NCBI GenBank assembly: GCA_037367355.1
Contig: CM074701.1
Coordinates: 1,922,001-1,986,000 of the forward strand
Reading direction: 5' to 3'
Length of the DNA stretch: 64,000 bases
From: Neoscytalidium dimidiatum
Lineage: Eukaryota; Ascomycota; Dothideomycetes; Botryosphaeriales; Botryosphaeriaceae
This document shows positions 21,935-33,394 of this stretch, in pieces. Numbering within the stretch: the stretch's first letter is position 1; each line of letters opens with the position of its first letter. Under the pieces are notes generated by a model that worked only from the letters and a program-made list of their open reading frames with translations, ran no database searches and was not told where the DNA came from. Position numbers and translations under genes: made by a program.

Positions 21935-22064
21935 ATGGACTGCTGTGAGAAGTTTCTGAAGAACTTCTGCTGTTGTCTCGAAATATCTGGACAGAGTAAG
22001 CTTTTTTTCTTCCTCTTTTTGAACGATGGTAGCCCTATCTAACTACTCTGCCCCAGACCCCTAG
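21935..22064 (+). CDS. Candidate Cys-rich micropeptide gene with one intron
   Basis: An ATG in good context (CACAAAATGG) opens a short frame starting MDCCEKFLKNFCCC. A full intron signature follows: donor GTAAGC at 21996, branch-site CTAAC at 22039-22043, a pyrimidine-rich tail and acceptor CCCCAG at 22056 (61 nt). Splicing joins the frame to AAC CCC TAG, giving 22 residues with five cysteines in two clusters. The unspliced frame would encode 37 residues. I do not recognise the peptide. The clustered N-terminal cysteines could be palmitoylated or bind metal, which is inference. The short length makes chance a real alternative, but the complete intron argues for a transcribed gene. Confidence 0.4.
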
Positions 22065-22443
22065 ATTGCTCTGAAAACCCTTTCACATCAGCTTTTGGTT
22101 TCTACCCTAAATGACTCTCCTTCATGCTTCAAGTATATGAGACCGTAACTCTCAGAATCTAGACTAAAGATTATCACTCTACTTCAAGCACTCTTTTGTC
22201 GAACTGATAAAGTACGACATCGCACTGTATACAGTGCTGGCTAGTACAACTTTCTTAATTGGGTTCTTAGAAGACATACGGTCTACACCTCTCCCCACGC
22301 CGATGTATCATAGAAATTGACTGCGTGTTTTGATTGACTGCTTTTGACCCCAAGGATATTCACCATAGAAACCAGTCTCGCCACAAGCCTCTAGTTCCCC
22401 CCTCACACACCGACACCAGGCTACACAATATCCTCCAGAATCC
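22065..22443. other. Intergenic region left of the broken HAD gene
   Basis: About 380 bp with AT-rich character and no gene signature. Confidence 0.5.
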
Positions 22444-23072
22444 CTAGACCCCCACACTCAACACGTCCTTCCCCCCCTCTCCCTCCCACCGCGCTTCGCA
22501 GAACCAGATAACCTTACATCCAGCCTCCCTTACCGGTACGATATCCCTCTCCCAACTATGCCCCACAACCACGACCTCTTCCGACCTCAAATCACGCCCG
22601 TCTCCCTCACCACCCACAATCCTCAACACGCTCCCCCAGAAACCGCTCTCCACTTTCCATTTCCCCACCTCCCCGGTCACCACCACCCTATCCACCAATC
22701 CCTCCAACCCCAACTCTCTCACCGTCCACACCTGCGCATCCCTCGGCCCCTCCGTCACGACGACCGCTCTCCTCCCCGCCGCCCTGACCCTCTCCAGGCA
22801 CTCCCTCGCGCCAGGCTTGAGCGCCAACGCGGCCCTCAGCGCCTCCTTGTCCAGCGCCGCAAGCTCGTCCAGGTAACGCCCCATCATCCGCGGCTCGACC
22901 CAGTCCGATCACGCGCAGCAGCGCCCCGAACCGCTCTTTGCGGTGCTCAGCGCTCGTGCGGCCGTCGGCGACGGTGTTCACGGTGGCGCGGGCGAGGACG
23001 TAGGTCGAAGGCGAAGGTGGTGCAGGGGCGGAGGGCGGCGCGGAGGAGGTGCGGTGGGGAAGAGGAAGACAT
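22444..23072 (-). pseudogene. HAD-superfamily hydrolase-like gene, broken in three frames
   Basis: The minus strand from ATG 23072 reads MSSSSPPHLLRAALRPCTTF in one frame. A second frame from about 23006 gives YVLARATVNTVADGRTSAEH and then KERFGALLRVIG. A third from about 22905 gives WVEPRMMGRYLDELAALDKE and runs to the stop at 22444. The last part has HAD-like features: LKPGARECLERVRAAGRRAVVVTEGP (motif II region), KWKVESGFW (motif III Lys) and VVVVGHSWERDIVPVREAGCKVIW (motif IV region). The expected motif I (DxDxT) is missing at the first junction, where the frame changes after CTTFAFD. Two indels plus loss of the nucleophile motif indicate a decayed gene. The substrate class is unknown. 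Confidence 0.6.
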
Positions 23073-23797
23073 CTATGTGCGCACTTGCTGTTTTAAATTT
23101 TGATCTCTTTTTTTTTTCTTTTTCCTTTTCCCTCATTCAATTTTTCTCAAAGCGGGGGGCGTCGTGGTGTGTTGAGGCGGGGTTGATGACCTGAAGGAGG
23201 ATACGAATCAAGTTCGAGACTCTTTGAATTTTTTGAGATCACGAGAAGTTTGCAGTGATGATTCGGAATGGCAGCACGTCATGGTCTGCTTACGGTTTTG
23301 ATTTTATTGCTGTAATCGGAGCTCACCGAAGGTGTTGTTGGAGCGCAGACGACTACATCACCGAGTCAGTCCCAGTCGACTCCCAGTCGACAGCTAGTCA
23401 CACACTTATCCAATTTCTCTCTCGCTTCACGGAAGGTGTCAGATTTTTGAGCGACGTGGTGACAAGGCATAGACATCATGTGTAGTTCTTTTTACGGAGA
23501 TGTACCGCCAGACCCTTCTCATCTGGACTCTATACTACCTATTCCTTCTACACGCCGGAAAGAAAAAAGAAAAAATCATGACTTTGTCCTTGCGAAAGAA
23601 AATGGTCATAACCGTAGTGTATAACTCGTAACAAAACGCCTGCCGAAACGCGAACCCCAAATTTTTGATCTTTCGGAGAAGGGGCAAATGCCCAGAGGTA
23701 CTCGAAAAAAGGTCATGCGATGGCCGTGAATTGGCCTTTCAACTCAACAGATCTTTTCAGACATCGCAAACGGTATGAAATGATAAGTACTGATGAT
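23073..23797. other. Gene-free stretch between the broken HAD gene and the inositol dehydrogenase-like gene
   Basis: About 0.7 kb. It includes a T-rich run near 23107-23150 and an A-rich stretch near 23560. No coding signature is visible. Confidence 0.5.
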
Positions 23798-24924
23798 TTA
23801 GAGCGTGGCCCTCTCGACGCGATTGCCCTGCTCGTCGAACCAGATCTTCTTACCGGAGCGCAAACTCTCTTGGAGCGCGCAACCGATACGGACCGCCTGA
23901 ACAGCGCCATCGAGCTTGAATGGTAACTCTTTGTTGTCGAGACAGGCGGCGGTGAACTCATTGGCCTCAGTAACGAAGGCGAGCTCGAAGCGGCCGTAGT
24001 AGTGCTCCGGAATCTCGCGACGCACACCGGTCGGCTCGTGCATCTCGACGAGGGTACCTTGAGGGTTGGCGTTGACAACAAGCTTGCCAGAGGTGCCGAT
24101 GATCTCAGACATGTCATGCTGGCCAGCTGCCATCATGCGGGAAGAGTAGAAGTGTGCGATCTTGCCGCCATAGAACTCAACTACGCCAACACCGTTGTCG
24201 ACGTCGCCGTACTTGGCGAGCTCGGGCGACACGGCAGTGATACCCATGGCGATGACAGACTTGACCTTGGCATCTTGACCGAAGTACCAAAGAGAAAGGT
24301 CAATGTCGTGGATATTGCAGTCGACGAAGATACCACCAGAGAACTGAGCGTACTCAACGAAGAAACCAGAGGGGTCGAGCTTGTCGCAGGTCTGGCTGCG
24401 GAATACGGAAGGCTTGCCAATATCGCCGCTCTGCATGCGCTGATAGGCATCGCGGTAGCTAGAGTCGAAACGGCGGGAGAAACCGCACATAACCTTCAGG
24501 TGAGGCTTCTTGGCGGCGGCGTCGACCACAGATTGAGACTACAAAAAAGCTGTTAGCAGCTGGTTTCTGCATTTAAGGGACCCAACTGAAGATGAGGACT
24601 CACAATCTCGACACTGGTGCTCAGAGGCTTCTCGCACAGGACATGCTTGTCAGCCTCGATGGCCTTGATGGCCTGCTCAGCGTGAGCAGTGGTGACGGTG
24701 GCGACAACGACAGCCTCGAGGCCTGGGTGCTTCAGCAGCTCGTCGTAGTCGTCGTAGATCTTGACGTCGGGAAGGTTCTCGGCGGCCCAGGCGGCTTCCT
24801 TGGGCTCGGGAGTGAAGGCTGCCACGACGTTGGCGCGCGGGGTTCGAGTGTAGAAGTTCAGGGCGTGGCGAGCGCCCATACGGCCGAGACCGGAGATGGC
24901 AACGTTGAGCTTGCGAGGGGCCAT
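23798..24924 (-). CDS. Gfo/Idh/MocA oxidoreductase, inositol 2-dehydrogenase-like
   Basis: NAD(P)-dependent dehydrogenase of polyols or sugars. Exons 24924-24604 and 24538-23798 give 353 residues. The start at MAPRKLNVAISG places the Rossmann motif GLGRMG at the N-terminus; the longer in-frame upstream extension is 5' leader. Visible catalytic elements are CEKPLSTS (the EKP Lys) and GGIFVDCNIHDIDLSLWY, which carries the D-x3-H pair used by myo-inositol dehydrogenase (IolG). Length matches IolG-type enzymes. It lies at the left edge of a group of five polyol/sugar-acid genes that includes myo-inositol oxygenase, which favours an inositol or uronate-related substrate, but family members act on many sugars. 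Confidence 0.88.
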
Positions 24925-26449
24925 TATTGTGTGTTGTGGTAATGTGTGGTCGTGGTAGAGAGCGGAAAGGAGGTGACGGAGTTCAAGCTGGGTGGGATTT
25001 CGAAGGGCGGATAATGGGAAGACGAAGAGAGTTTTCGGTGGGAAAGAGTATAGACTCCGTGGTGGTATTATGTGCGATCTAGAGGAGCAGGTCAGATAAG
25101 CGGTCCATGCAGGAGCGACGGGAGAGGAAGCAGGTAAAGACATACGGAGTTGTTGTTGAGGCGGAGGAACCGAAATTCGTCCGACCTTTGGAGAGAGGCG
25201 AGAGTAGAGAGGGGTGGGAAGACAGGATGCAGAGGAGACAGGAGGGCAGGCAGCGAGCGCAGGCAGCTTATATCGGCGCCTCTGGTGGCTCACGGGTGCT
25301 GGCGGGCAGGGGGAGGCAATTCTCGTGAAGACGCAAACCTGCTAGCAGCGCACATTCTGCCGCCTCTCCACACATTTTGGCAGGGATCTTGGACTCACCG
25401 CCCGACGGGAGCCCCACCGATCCCTGGAACGATTGGAAGCCGTGCCTGAGCGGCCGCCAAAGGGTCCCACCCGGAAAGTCCTTCCCTCCGGCGGACGAGC
25501 CACCTGCGTCTTACGCTCTCCGCAGTAGGTTTACGCTCGACAGAAGACGGTTTACGCTGTTTTTGCCCTCGGCCGCATGCTGCCACCGCTTACGCCATGC
25601 TTTCTCGTGCACGGAAACTCATTCCCACTTTGCTCGCCTGCTCCTGGACGGCAGGCCTACCCGTCTTCCTGCCCCGTACGTCGCTGCTAGCTCGGTGACG
25701 CAACCTGCCGCTCACCACCACCCGGCGCCTTCAACATCCTGCAAGCCGCCTGAACGCTTAACCACGCCCACTGCGGAGTGCTCTAAGTTGCTAGTCGACG
25801 TGTCGCCCCGGACGCCTCTCCACAGTCCTCCCGACTTTCTCCATGGGGAACGGAAAAGGGGCGTTCGCCGAACCCGATTTTCGGATGGCCAGCCCGTGTC
25901 TGGACGCGTCTGGCTCCTCAAAACCCTATCGTGGACTTCCCTTTTGGGACGGCTGAGTCGAGCCTTGCTGTCCGCATGATCCGCGCTTACAATTTTCTAC
26001 TGCTCGTTTCTGTCGGCCGCGTGATGCAGGATGGATCGCTCCCTGCGCAGCGCTCCGCAGTCTGACTTATGTTTTGTGACTCAACGCGCGTTCAGAGCCC
26101 ACCATGTTGTTCACCTGTTATCTGCGCAGGAAATTATTGCAGATTAATGCCATATTATTGTTATTTGACCGCTTAATGCTAGCTAATTAAGGTGCTGTGC
26201 GGGTCTTTGGCGACAGTTGACCGAGTTGCAAATACTTTATTTGGAAGCTATATTTGTGCCAATCCTCTAACATGTACACGCAAAGGTATTTAGATATATC
26301 ACCACGCACCAGCCGCCTCATGTTTAATTATTCAACACCTTCCAGCTAACGCCAAACATGCATAATAAATCATTGTGAAACGTTCATCTCACAGTCTGGG
26401 GCTCCAGTCCTGTTAGTATCCAGCTGGAGGATACCTACAGCTTTGCAAC
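24925..26449. other. Promoter region of the inositol dehydrogenase-like gene and 3' flank of the polyol dehydrogenase gene
   Basis: About 1.5 kb. On the minus strand a GATATAAG TATA-like sequence lies near 25268-25275. The right half (25980-26440) is AT-rich and contains no gene. Open frames at 25377-25979 show no domain. Confidence 0.5.
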
Positions 26450-27762
26450 TTACCGTAGGTCGTCATTCATCTCAACCACAACCTTCAATACTAGATTTCC
26501 TTGCGCATCCTTGGTCTTAGCTGCCATCTCGAAGGCTTCCGGGATAGAATCAAGACCCTTGTAGCGGTGCGTAACAAGCTTGGAGAAGTCGGGGTAGTTT
26601 GGACCGGGCTTCTTCGACACAACTTCGATGCCAGTCGGGTAAGTGTTGGCATATCGGAAGACACCAACAATGTCGACCTCGCGCAGGGCCGCGGCAGAAA
26701 TAGGGAGAGTCTGGATAGGATGACCCATTCCTATAAGGAGAACGCGGCCGCCGGGACGTGTTGCCTGACATCTCTATTAGCTACTGTCCACGCAAGATGT
26801 GAGCTACAACCACGTACGTAGATGCTGGCCTGCAAGCAGGAAGGTACGCCAGTGCACTCGAACACCGCATCGACCTCGCCGAACTCTTCTCCAGTCGATT
26901 TCTTCACCTTGCCGATTGCTGCAGCGGTCTCACGTGCAATTTCAAGGTTCTCTTCAATAGTCTGTCCTCGCTTGAGAGGAACAGTGTACCCGGCGTGTGC
27001 GAAACTGTTGTTGACGGCGAAGTTAACGCGTCCCTCGTCAATATCGGCAATAACAACGTTGCTGGCACCTGAGATTCTAGCCATCCCAGCAACGAGAAGA
27101 CCGACCGCACCTGCGCCGAAAACAAGTACGGTACTAAGCGGGGGGAGCTGGGCGCGGCGGGTTGCGTGGATTGCAACACCCAACGGCTCGAGGAGTGCAC
27201 CCAAGTCAAGCGAGAGGTCGTCAGGCAGCCTTGATCGTAAATCAGTGTCAAGATCGCAGATTTCCGCAGTCTTCTCCTGACTCACTTGTGACACCACGCG
27301 GCTGGGTGGTTAATCCTTTCCTGCAGAGTACCCTGGGCGTGCGGGAAAGCCTTCGCGGAGCTCCTGAACTTCATACCCTTGCAGATGTTGTACCTGCCCT
27401 CTTTACACCTCTCGCAGTCCCCGCAGGGCTGGCCAACTTCGAGAGCAACTTTGTCTCCAACCTTGAAGCTCCCTGCTGCTTCGGAGCCGACCGCCACAAC
27501 CACACCCGCGGACTCGTGGCCCAGAGACATTGGCTCTTTCACGATAATGTCGCCATTGCGGTAGTGGTTATAGTAGTGTAAGTCTGAGCCGCAGAGGCCG
27601 GTTGATCTTACTGCGACCTGGAGCTCATTGGGCGCAGGCGCGCTGAGTTCGCGGTTTTCCTGAGAAACGGTTAGGGGATGCGATGACCGAGGGGTCGCGT
27701 AAGCTCACGATCCTGAGGTCCTTTGCACCGTGGAGCACAGAGGCCCGAATGGAGGAGCTCAT
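26450..27762 (-). CDS. Zinc-dependent polyol dehydrogenase (sorbitol/xylitol/L-idonate dehydrogenase type)
   Basis: Medium-chain dehydrogenase that oxidises a secondary alcohol of a polyol or sugar acid. Four exons at 27762-27709, 27659-27286, 27229-26818 and 26764-26450 give 384 residues. Catalytic zinc ligands are visible in GLCGSDLHYY (Cys) and GHESAG (His, Glu). The structural zinc loop is complete: QPCGDCERCKEGRYNIC, four Cys. The Rossmann motif is GAGAVGLL, and ADIDEGR at the end of the next strand suggests NAD rather than NADP. The gene is divergent from the SDR gene and inside the inositol/uronate group. In that setting an L-idonate 5-dehydrogenase role is attractive, with sorbitol, xylitol or L-arabinitol as alternatives. 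Confidence 0.9.
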
Positions 27763-28349
27763 TATGACTGAAGGACCAGTCGTGTGTTGCAAGCTCTTGG
27801 GTGGCTATCAGGAAGGGAATTGAAGCTGCAGGAAGGAAGTCCGGCGGAAGAAAGCGGGGAGAGAAGAAGGGATGTGGAGCTCGAGAGGGGCTGGGAAGCC
27901 GGAGGATTTTTGAAGCATAAGAGGGAAACAATGGCGAGAGAATATCCGCGGGGAAGAGGCGCGACGGAAAGCTGTACCCAGGATGCATGGAGCTCTCCGA
28001 CTCCGACGGGGAAGCCGCGCCAATGGACGGCAAAGCCAAAGTGTGGAGGCGGGAAAGAGTCCGCGTCGGCAACTGACTCAAAGGCCGAGACGCCCCGCGT
28101 TCGCAGCCCCACGCCGCATCGGCTGCCCTGCGCGTCATGCCACACGAGTTTCTGGCTGCCAGTTAACTTGCCTGCGCCGCCTTACCATGGCAAAGCGTCT
28201 CCGATACCCGGTCCTAGCGCTCTGAGCTTTTCCGCATTCTTCATATCGTCCGCATGGCCCATCAGCGTCTGAGCAAGCTCCAACACCAACTTTCTCTCCA
28301 GTTTCCACCCACAGTCTCTTCCTCATCCTCCTCGCCGTCTCTTTCCACA
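27763..28349. promoter_or_regulatory. Divergent promoter of the polyol dehydrogenase and SDR genes
   Basis: 587 bp between the two start codons, so the two cluster genes probably share control elements. The stretch before the SDR start is CT-rich (28300-28349), typical of a fungal 5' leader. No known operator is claimed. Confidence 0.5.
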
Positions 28350-29242
28350 ATGTCCTCGGTGCAGAAGCTCTTCTCTCTTGAGGGCCAGACTGCTCTCGTC
28401 ACGGGCGGCACTCGTGGAATCGGCCAGTCAATGGCCGTAGCATTCGCTGAGGCCGGCGCCGACATCATCCTGGTCCAGGTAAGTCGAGCACGCGACAACC
28501 TGCAATCTTGCATCCTAGAAGTCGTCGACTGCGAGAGTCTTGCGCTCAAGGTGGGGTCGGCGTGATGGTAACTGACGGCTGGCAGCGCGACACCTCCAAC
28601 ACCGCAACCAAGTCACTGATCGAGGCTCTCGGACGCAAAGCCACCATATATACTGCTGACCTGGGCGACGCCAAATCCGTCTCAGCTCTCACTCCCAAGA
28701 TCACCGGCGATGGCCACAAGATCGATATTCTCCTCAACTGTGCGGGCATCCAGAGGCGGCACCCGGCACACCAATTCCCCGATGAGGACTGGGATGCGGT
28801 TCTGCAGGTCAACTTGCACACTGTCTGGACCCTTTGCCGCGACGTGGGTGCCCACATGCTGTCCCGCGATCCCGACGCGACCGGCCGCCGCGGCGCTGTC
28901 ATCAACGTTGCGTCGCTGTTGTCGTTCCAGGGTGGCATCTTTGTACCTGCCTACGCAGCAAGCAAGGGTGGCGTGGCACAGCTAACCAAGGCGCTGAGCA
29001 ATGAGTGGGCGAGCAAGGGCATTGCCGTCAACGCCATTGCTCCTGGATACATCGCGACGGAGATGAACACGGCACTAATCAACGACAAGAACCGCGCGGA
29101 TAGCATCCTTCAGCGCATTCCTGCTGGCAGATGGGGGAGCCCGGAAGACTTCAAGGGTGCTGCGGTTTTCTTGGCATCGAGAGCTGCAGCATACGTCAGC
29201 GGTGAGGTACTGACTGTTGACGGTGGTTGGATGGGCAGGTAG
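28350..29242 (+). CDS. Short-chain dehydrogenase, gluconate 5- / 2-deoxygluconate 3-dehydrogenase type
   Basis: NAD(P)-dependent reductase/dehydrogenase. Exons 28350-28478 and 28586-29242 give 261 residues. I start at MSSVQKLFSLEG, because the in-frame Met at 28254 only adds a Ser-rich leader. Classical SDR motifs are all present: VTGGTRGIG (cofactor), NCAGIQ, INVASLLS (catalytic Ser), YAASK (Tyr and Lys), and PGYIATEMN. The closing VSGEVLTVDGGWMGR is typical of the KduD / IdnO / gluconate 5-dehydrogenase branch. In a myo-inositol to gluconate route it could interconvert 5-keto-D-gluconate and D-gluconate. That role is inference from neighbours; the family assignment is secure. Confidence 0.9.
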
Positions 29243-31207
29243 GATGAGAATTCAGAAAGAGGATGCGGTAGAGATAGAAAAGAAAAGAGGAGGGAGCAAC
29301 TTTTTTTACGTGCCAGAAGCACCTTCATTGTTGGATAGATATTTCATTTAGGCTTCTTTGGATACTCAAGTTTACATCAGTCCACGTTCCCTTTTTTCAC
29401 TTACCTTGATGTCTCACCCGTGTTTGCTCGGATCTACGCGCTCTCACGTGTGAGCGGCAAAAATATCTTCTTTCTCCCCAGGATTCTGCCCCTCTACCGC
29501 CTCTGTGCACGTCTCTGATCTGTGGGGTAAGCCTCACAATGCTAGTTCGTATCTCTCTATGGAGTAGGTAGCTCCGCTTTCCCTTCATGGTATCTTTCTT
29601 CACGCAGGCCGTATCTCCCGGTATGCCAATTCTCCCCAGAACTCAACTTACTCCTTCCTTTTTTGGCTCTCCCCGCACCGATTGACTCTTCATTATTACC
29701 ATCAAGTGTCAACTCTGGCTTTACAGCGTTCAGACCGGTTCGCGTCAAAATTTCCCCATCGCTATGATACTCAGCAACCCGAACCTATCCAAATGCGGCA
29801 ACCCTCGCCTACTCCCGCCCCCAGCTGTCCCGACGATCTTAACCCCCGCGCCGGCTGCCCCCGGACTTCAGCGGAAACGCACGTGAAAGCAAACGAACAT
29901 GCAAAGCCCTCCCCCCTTTCAAACCGGAAACCTATCGGTAAGCGCAGACACAGGAGAAAGATACAGGGCTTCTTCTCATCGTCTTGCCATCGCGCCTGAA
30001 TCACCAGTCCGACCGTCGACTCGGCGGAGTCTGTCCGAACGACTCACCATGCCCGCTGCACCACGCAGACCCTGTTGTCCTTTTTCTGGGTCTTGGCTTG
30101 CGCAAGCGCGATCTGTGATCCGCGCTACGTCCCTCTTTTTTTTTTTGTGCTTGCCCGCCGGGACTCAGATTCCGCTTGGCCTTTTCTGGCTCGACTTTGC
30201 GCTCTTGGGTTGCAGCTGAATGACTCGCGACGAAATGCAGGGCGCAATCGCTTAGGGCTCGGCATCGTCGACGTCGTGGTGGTGGTGGCGGCGGCGGCGG
30301 CGGCGGCAAGTAGGAAGTGTCTCGGAGCCGAGATTTCACGATGCATAAAAAGTTTTCATAGCGGTGGTGGCGAATGTACTTGCCCTTTAGTGGTGAGGAT
30401 GTGGGATGCGGGATGGGGAAATGTGATGTAAGTGTGCAGAACGTGCTGATGCCAAAGAAACCTGCCGAACGGGTGTCCTTTGCGCATTCGTAGTGGGTGG
30501 GGCGGCCTGGTCGCCTGGTGGAGACGGACTGGGGAAAGTCGCAGCGTCGGCGGAAGGGCGAGGCGGTGCGGATGATGGTTTGCGGGATGCAGACGTGCGC
30601 AGTGCGGTGACGCCCCCGTGATGCATTGCTGTTTTTCCAGGAAGTCTGCCGATTGTCGCAGCAGCAGCAGGCTCGTTCTGCTGCTCGATAGGCGGAGTGC
30701 GTATTCCGAAGCTGCTTGTGACACGTTGCACAGTGTGGCAGAGCCGTTTCTGCATGTAAGATCCGATAAGTGAAAGATTTGGTGGTTTAGGAATGGTCGG
30801 AAGTGAAAGCGGAGAACGGGATGAGAAGAGAACAGTCCTGCAACTACTCTGTCCCACGGCTGAAGAGACAAGTATGATCCGCTAGTCGCCTGAATTAGTC
30901 CATGAAAGCGTTTAGTTTGCTGCTCTGAGCCCAGTGCTGCAGCTGAAAACGTCATGTTGAAGACTAGACTCACAGCATAGCGCAGACAAATCCAAGCATT
31001 GCATTAGCTTTTCAAATAATGAAACAGCGTCTCTTGACGCCTTTAGTATATTCATTGTGCATGTCTATCACAACTAGCTGCTGACTAGTTTTTTTTTGCA
31101 GCGGGTACTCATGACCATGAATTCCATCCCAAAACGCCGAAGTAATTAAAAGTAGACTCGCTTAATGTGGCATCATCATGTCTCTAATCAAAGAATGCAA
31201 CGCATCT
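29243..31207. other. Gene-free stretch inside the polyol cluster
   Basis: About 2 kb between the 3' ends of the SDR and myo-inositol oxygenase genes. It contains a (GGT)n/(GGC)n microsatellite at about 30275-30308 and T runs near 30136. Open frames at 30001-30339, 30356-30973 and 29682-29999 are Pro/Ser/Arg-rich without domains. Its size is larger than needed for two 3' UTRs. Confidence 0.5.
30275..30308. repeat. GGT/GGC microsatellite
   Basis: Four GGT-type triplets are followed by about seven GGC triplets in noncoding DNA. Confidence 0.85.
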
Positions 31208-32247
31208 CTACCACCTGACGACCTTGTTGGGGAAGTATTCATCAATAAGCTCTTGGTAGTACTCCTGTGAGGCTCGTTAGCATGTGTTCATGTTGTAGAG
31301 GTGAAGTGATTGGCAAGTACCTTGAGCTCCTCAGCTTTAGGCATGTCGTCGCTCTTGGAGTAGAGGTCGTAGGGATTGAAGGCCTTGACGGCTTCGAGCA
31401 TCTTCTTGTCCTTCTCGTTCATCATCCAGTGGTAGGCACCCTCCTTGTGCCACGGGTAGAAAGAGTGGTAGCGGATCATGGCGAGAGCCTCATCGGGCAA
31501 AGTGGACTGCTCCTTGGCAATGTGGTAGAGGTACTCGTCGTGGCCCCAGGAGAGCATGACGTTGTCGAGGCCGCAGCCAGGAGTGTAGATACCGTACTTG
31601 GTACCGTAGATTTCGTGACCGAAATCAGGGTTGCCCTTGAAGGTGTCGGGGTAGATAATGCGCTCGTCGAAGGCGCAACCGACGGGGAAGGTGTCACCGA
31701 CAACGTCCCACTGACCCTGAGCATCGAAGAAGAAGAGCAGCTTGCCAAGATCGTGGATGAGACCGGTGAGCTGCATCCAGCGGGGCTTGCCATCGCGACG
31801 GATGGCTTCGGCAGTCTGAAGAAGGTGCTCAATCTGGGAGAGCGAGGTGTCGGGGTCAGACTCGTCGATGAGAGTGTTGAGCTTCTCAATGGCGTCCCAG
31901 ACGGTCATTTCCGCACGGGTCTTGGACTTGAAGTCATTGCGGGCCTTGAGGTTGTAGGCAACAGTCTGCTTCTCGTGCTGCTCACGGTAGAAGTTCTTGA
32001 CGCGGTCGCAAGCCTCCTCGTACTGGCGGAACTGGGTCTTGTCCTTCTCTGCGTCGAACTTGGACTGCGCATAGATGTCGACCTCCTCCTCGCTGTAGCC
32101 CTGCTTCTTGAGGGTGTCACGGAGGACGTTGACGGCATCAATGTTATCGGAAAGCTCTTCAAGAGCAAGGCCATCGCGGGCCTTGTTGAAGGGCTCCTTG
32201 GTAGCCGCGCCAGCGGCATTGGCGTTGTCGATGGCGATGGGGGCCAT
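31208..32247 (-). CDS. miox: Myo-inositol oxygenase
   Basis: Di-iron oxygenase that cleaves myo-inositol to D-glucuronate. Exons 32247-31321 and 31264-31208 give 327 residues; the second exon encodes only the last 18 residues, ending FPNKVVRW, the usual MIOX C-terminus. I start at MAPIAIDNANAAG (32247); an upstream in-frame Met at 32274 is less likely. The iron-ligand motifs are all visible: QIEHLLQTAEAIR (His), GLIHDLGK (His-Asp), WGHDEYLY (His), RYHSFYPWH (His) and FNPYDLYSK (Asp). The conserved FRQYE segment near residue 80 is present. It is the diagnostic gene of the surrounding group and is divergent from an aldo-keto reductase that could reduce its product. Confidence 0.96.
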
Positions 32248-33394
32248 TGTGAATGTGATGTGTTGTATGTGCAAAAGCGATGGGGTATCTCTGAGGTATT
32301 AAGGTGAAGAAGAGAAAATTGGAATGAGGTTGAGAGGATGAGACTTGATGAGTGAAGATGGGAAGAATACGCTTCGTGGCGGAGGAGGTTAAATATCAAA
32401 CTACACCAAGCAGCAGAAGTACTTTACTCAGACACAGACGACAGGCGATGGCAAAGGGCTGGGCCAGGGCGGCCCCGGAATCCATGACGAGAGGGCTGCT
32501 GGAAACTAAGTTCCCAGCAACGCTCTCCGCAAACTGCACACACCCCACAATCTGACGGCAGGAGAAACGCAACAGCTGTGGTAGGCTCATCTGGCATTCC
32601 CCACAGCGGCAGCGGCATCCTGCTCCACCTGGACAGCTGCGAAGGCAAGTATGGCCCGGACGACCTGAGGATCAGGTTACACGGTCTGGAAAAGGCAAGC
32701 TGTTGATGTCAGCGGGGAAGGTGTGCTTCGGAAACCACTTTTCGCTAGCGCGGAGAAGTTGGACGTTCCTGCCCCGGAGATCGTCTTGGCGCGGAGGCCT
32801 TCTGGAAGGCCTCGATTACGCATCTTTGCCCATGTGAAATGCGCCCCTACTGTCCAAGCAGAGCCGTCGAGAGAAGGAATCCGCTTCGGCCTACCTGGAC
32901 AGATTGCAAGACGAAACGGCAGTCGACTCCGCGCGAGGCTCAACAGAGTTGCGGCGACGGAGGCATGAAGCCACAGCCGCGGCCCGCATGGAAAATAGGT
33001 CGCGCTGCCCAAATTATCGGGTTAGTTGCGCCGGGAGTAGTCTGTCACGCCTCTTTTCTCCACCACCAGCCTCCCTCTGGTCCTGAGGGCTGCTGGTGTT
33101 GCGGCTGCTTCGCGCGGCCCCGGGTCCACGCACGCGCGCGCACGTGTTCTGCTCGCCGATGGCCGGAGGCACCCATGGCCGACACCTACCCCGCCAAGGC
33201 TGTGGCGTCACGTCATCGGCGTTTGACTCTGATTGCGCGGACGAGGTGGGGTTGGCGGGCAGGTGCAAGCTGTTGACTTTGAGGCCTGAGTAAAAACAGC
33301 AAGCACGCCACAACTTTTTCCTGTCATGAACCCTTCTCTTTGCAACTTCATCCTCAAATCTACCCCTTCCAGCATCCTCGACCCGAAGCCCACC
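32248..33394. promoter_or_regulatory. Divergent region between the myo-inositol oxygenase and aldo-keto reductase genes
   Basis: About 1.15 kb carrying both promoters. A head-to-head layout of an oxygenase and the enzyme able to act on its product suggests shared control. I see no certain operator. Confidence 0.5.

Noticed and set aside
31267..32307. 346-codon plus-strand open frame opposite myo-inositol oxygenase
   Set aside because: Antisense shadow produced by strong codon bias of the real gene; no domain and no splice structure.
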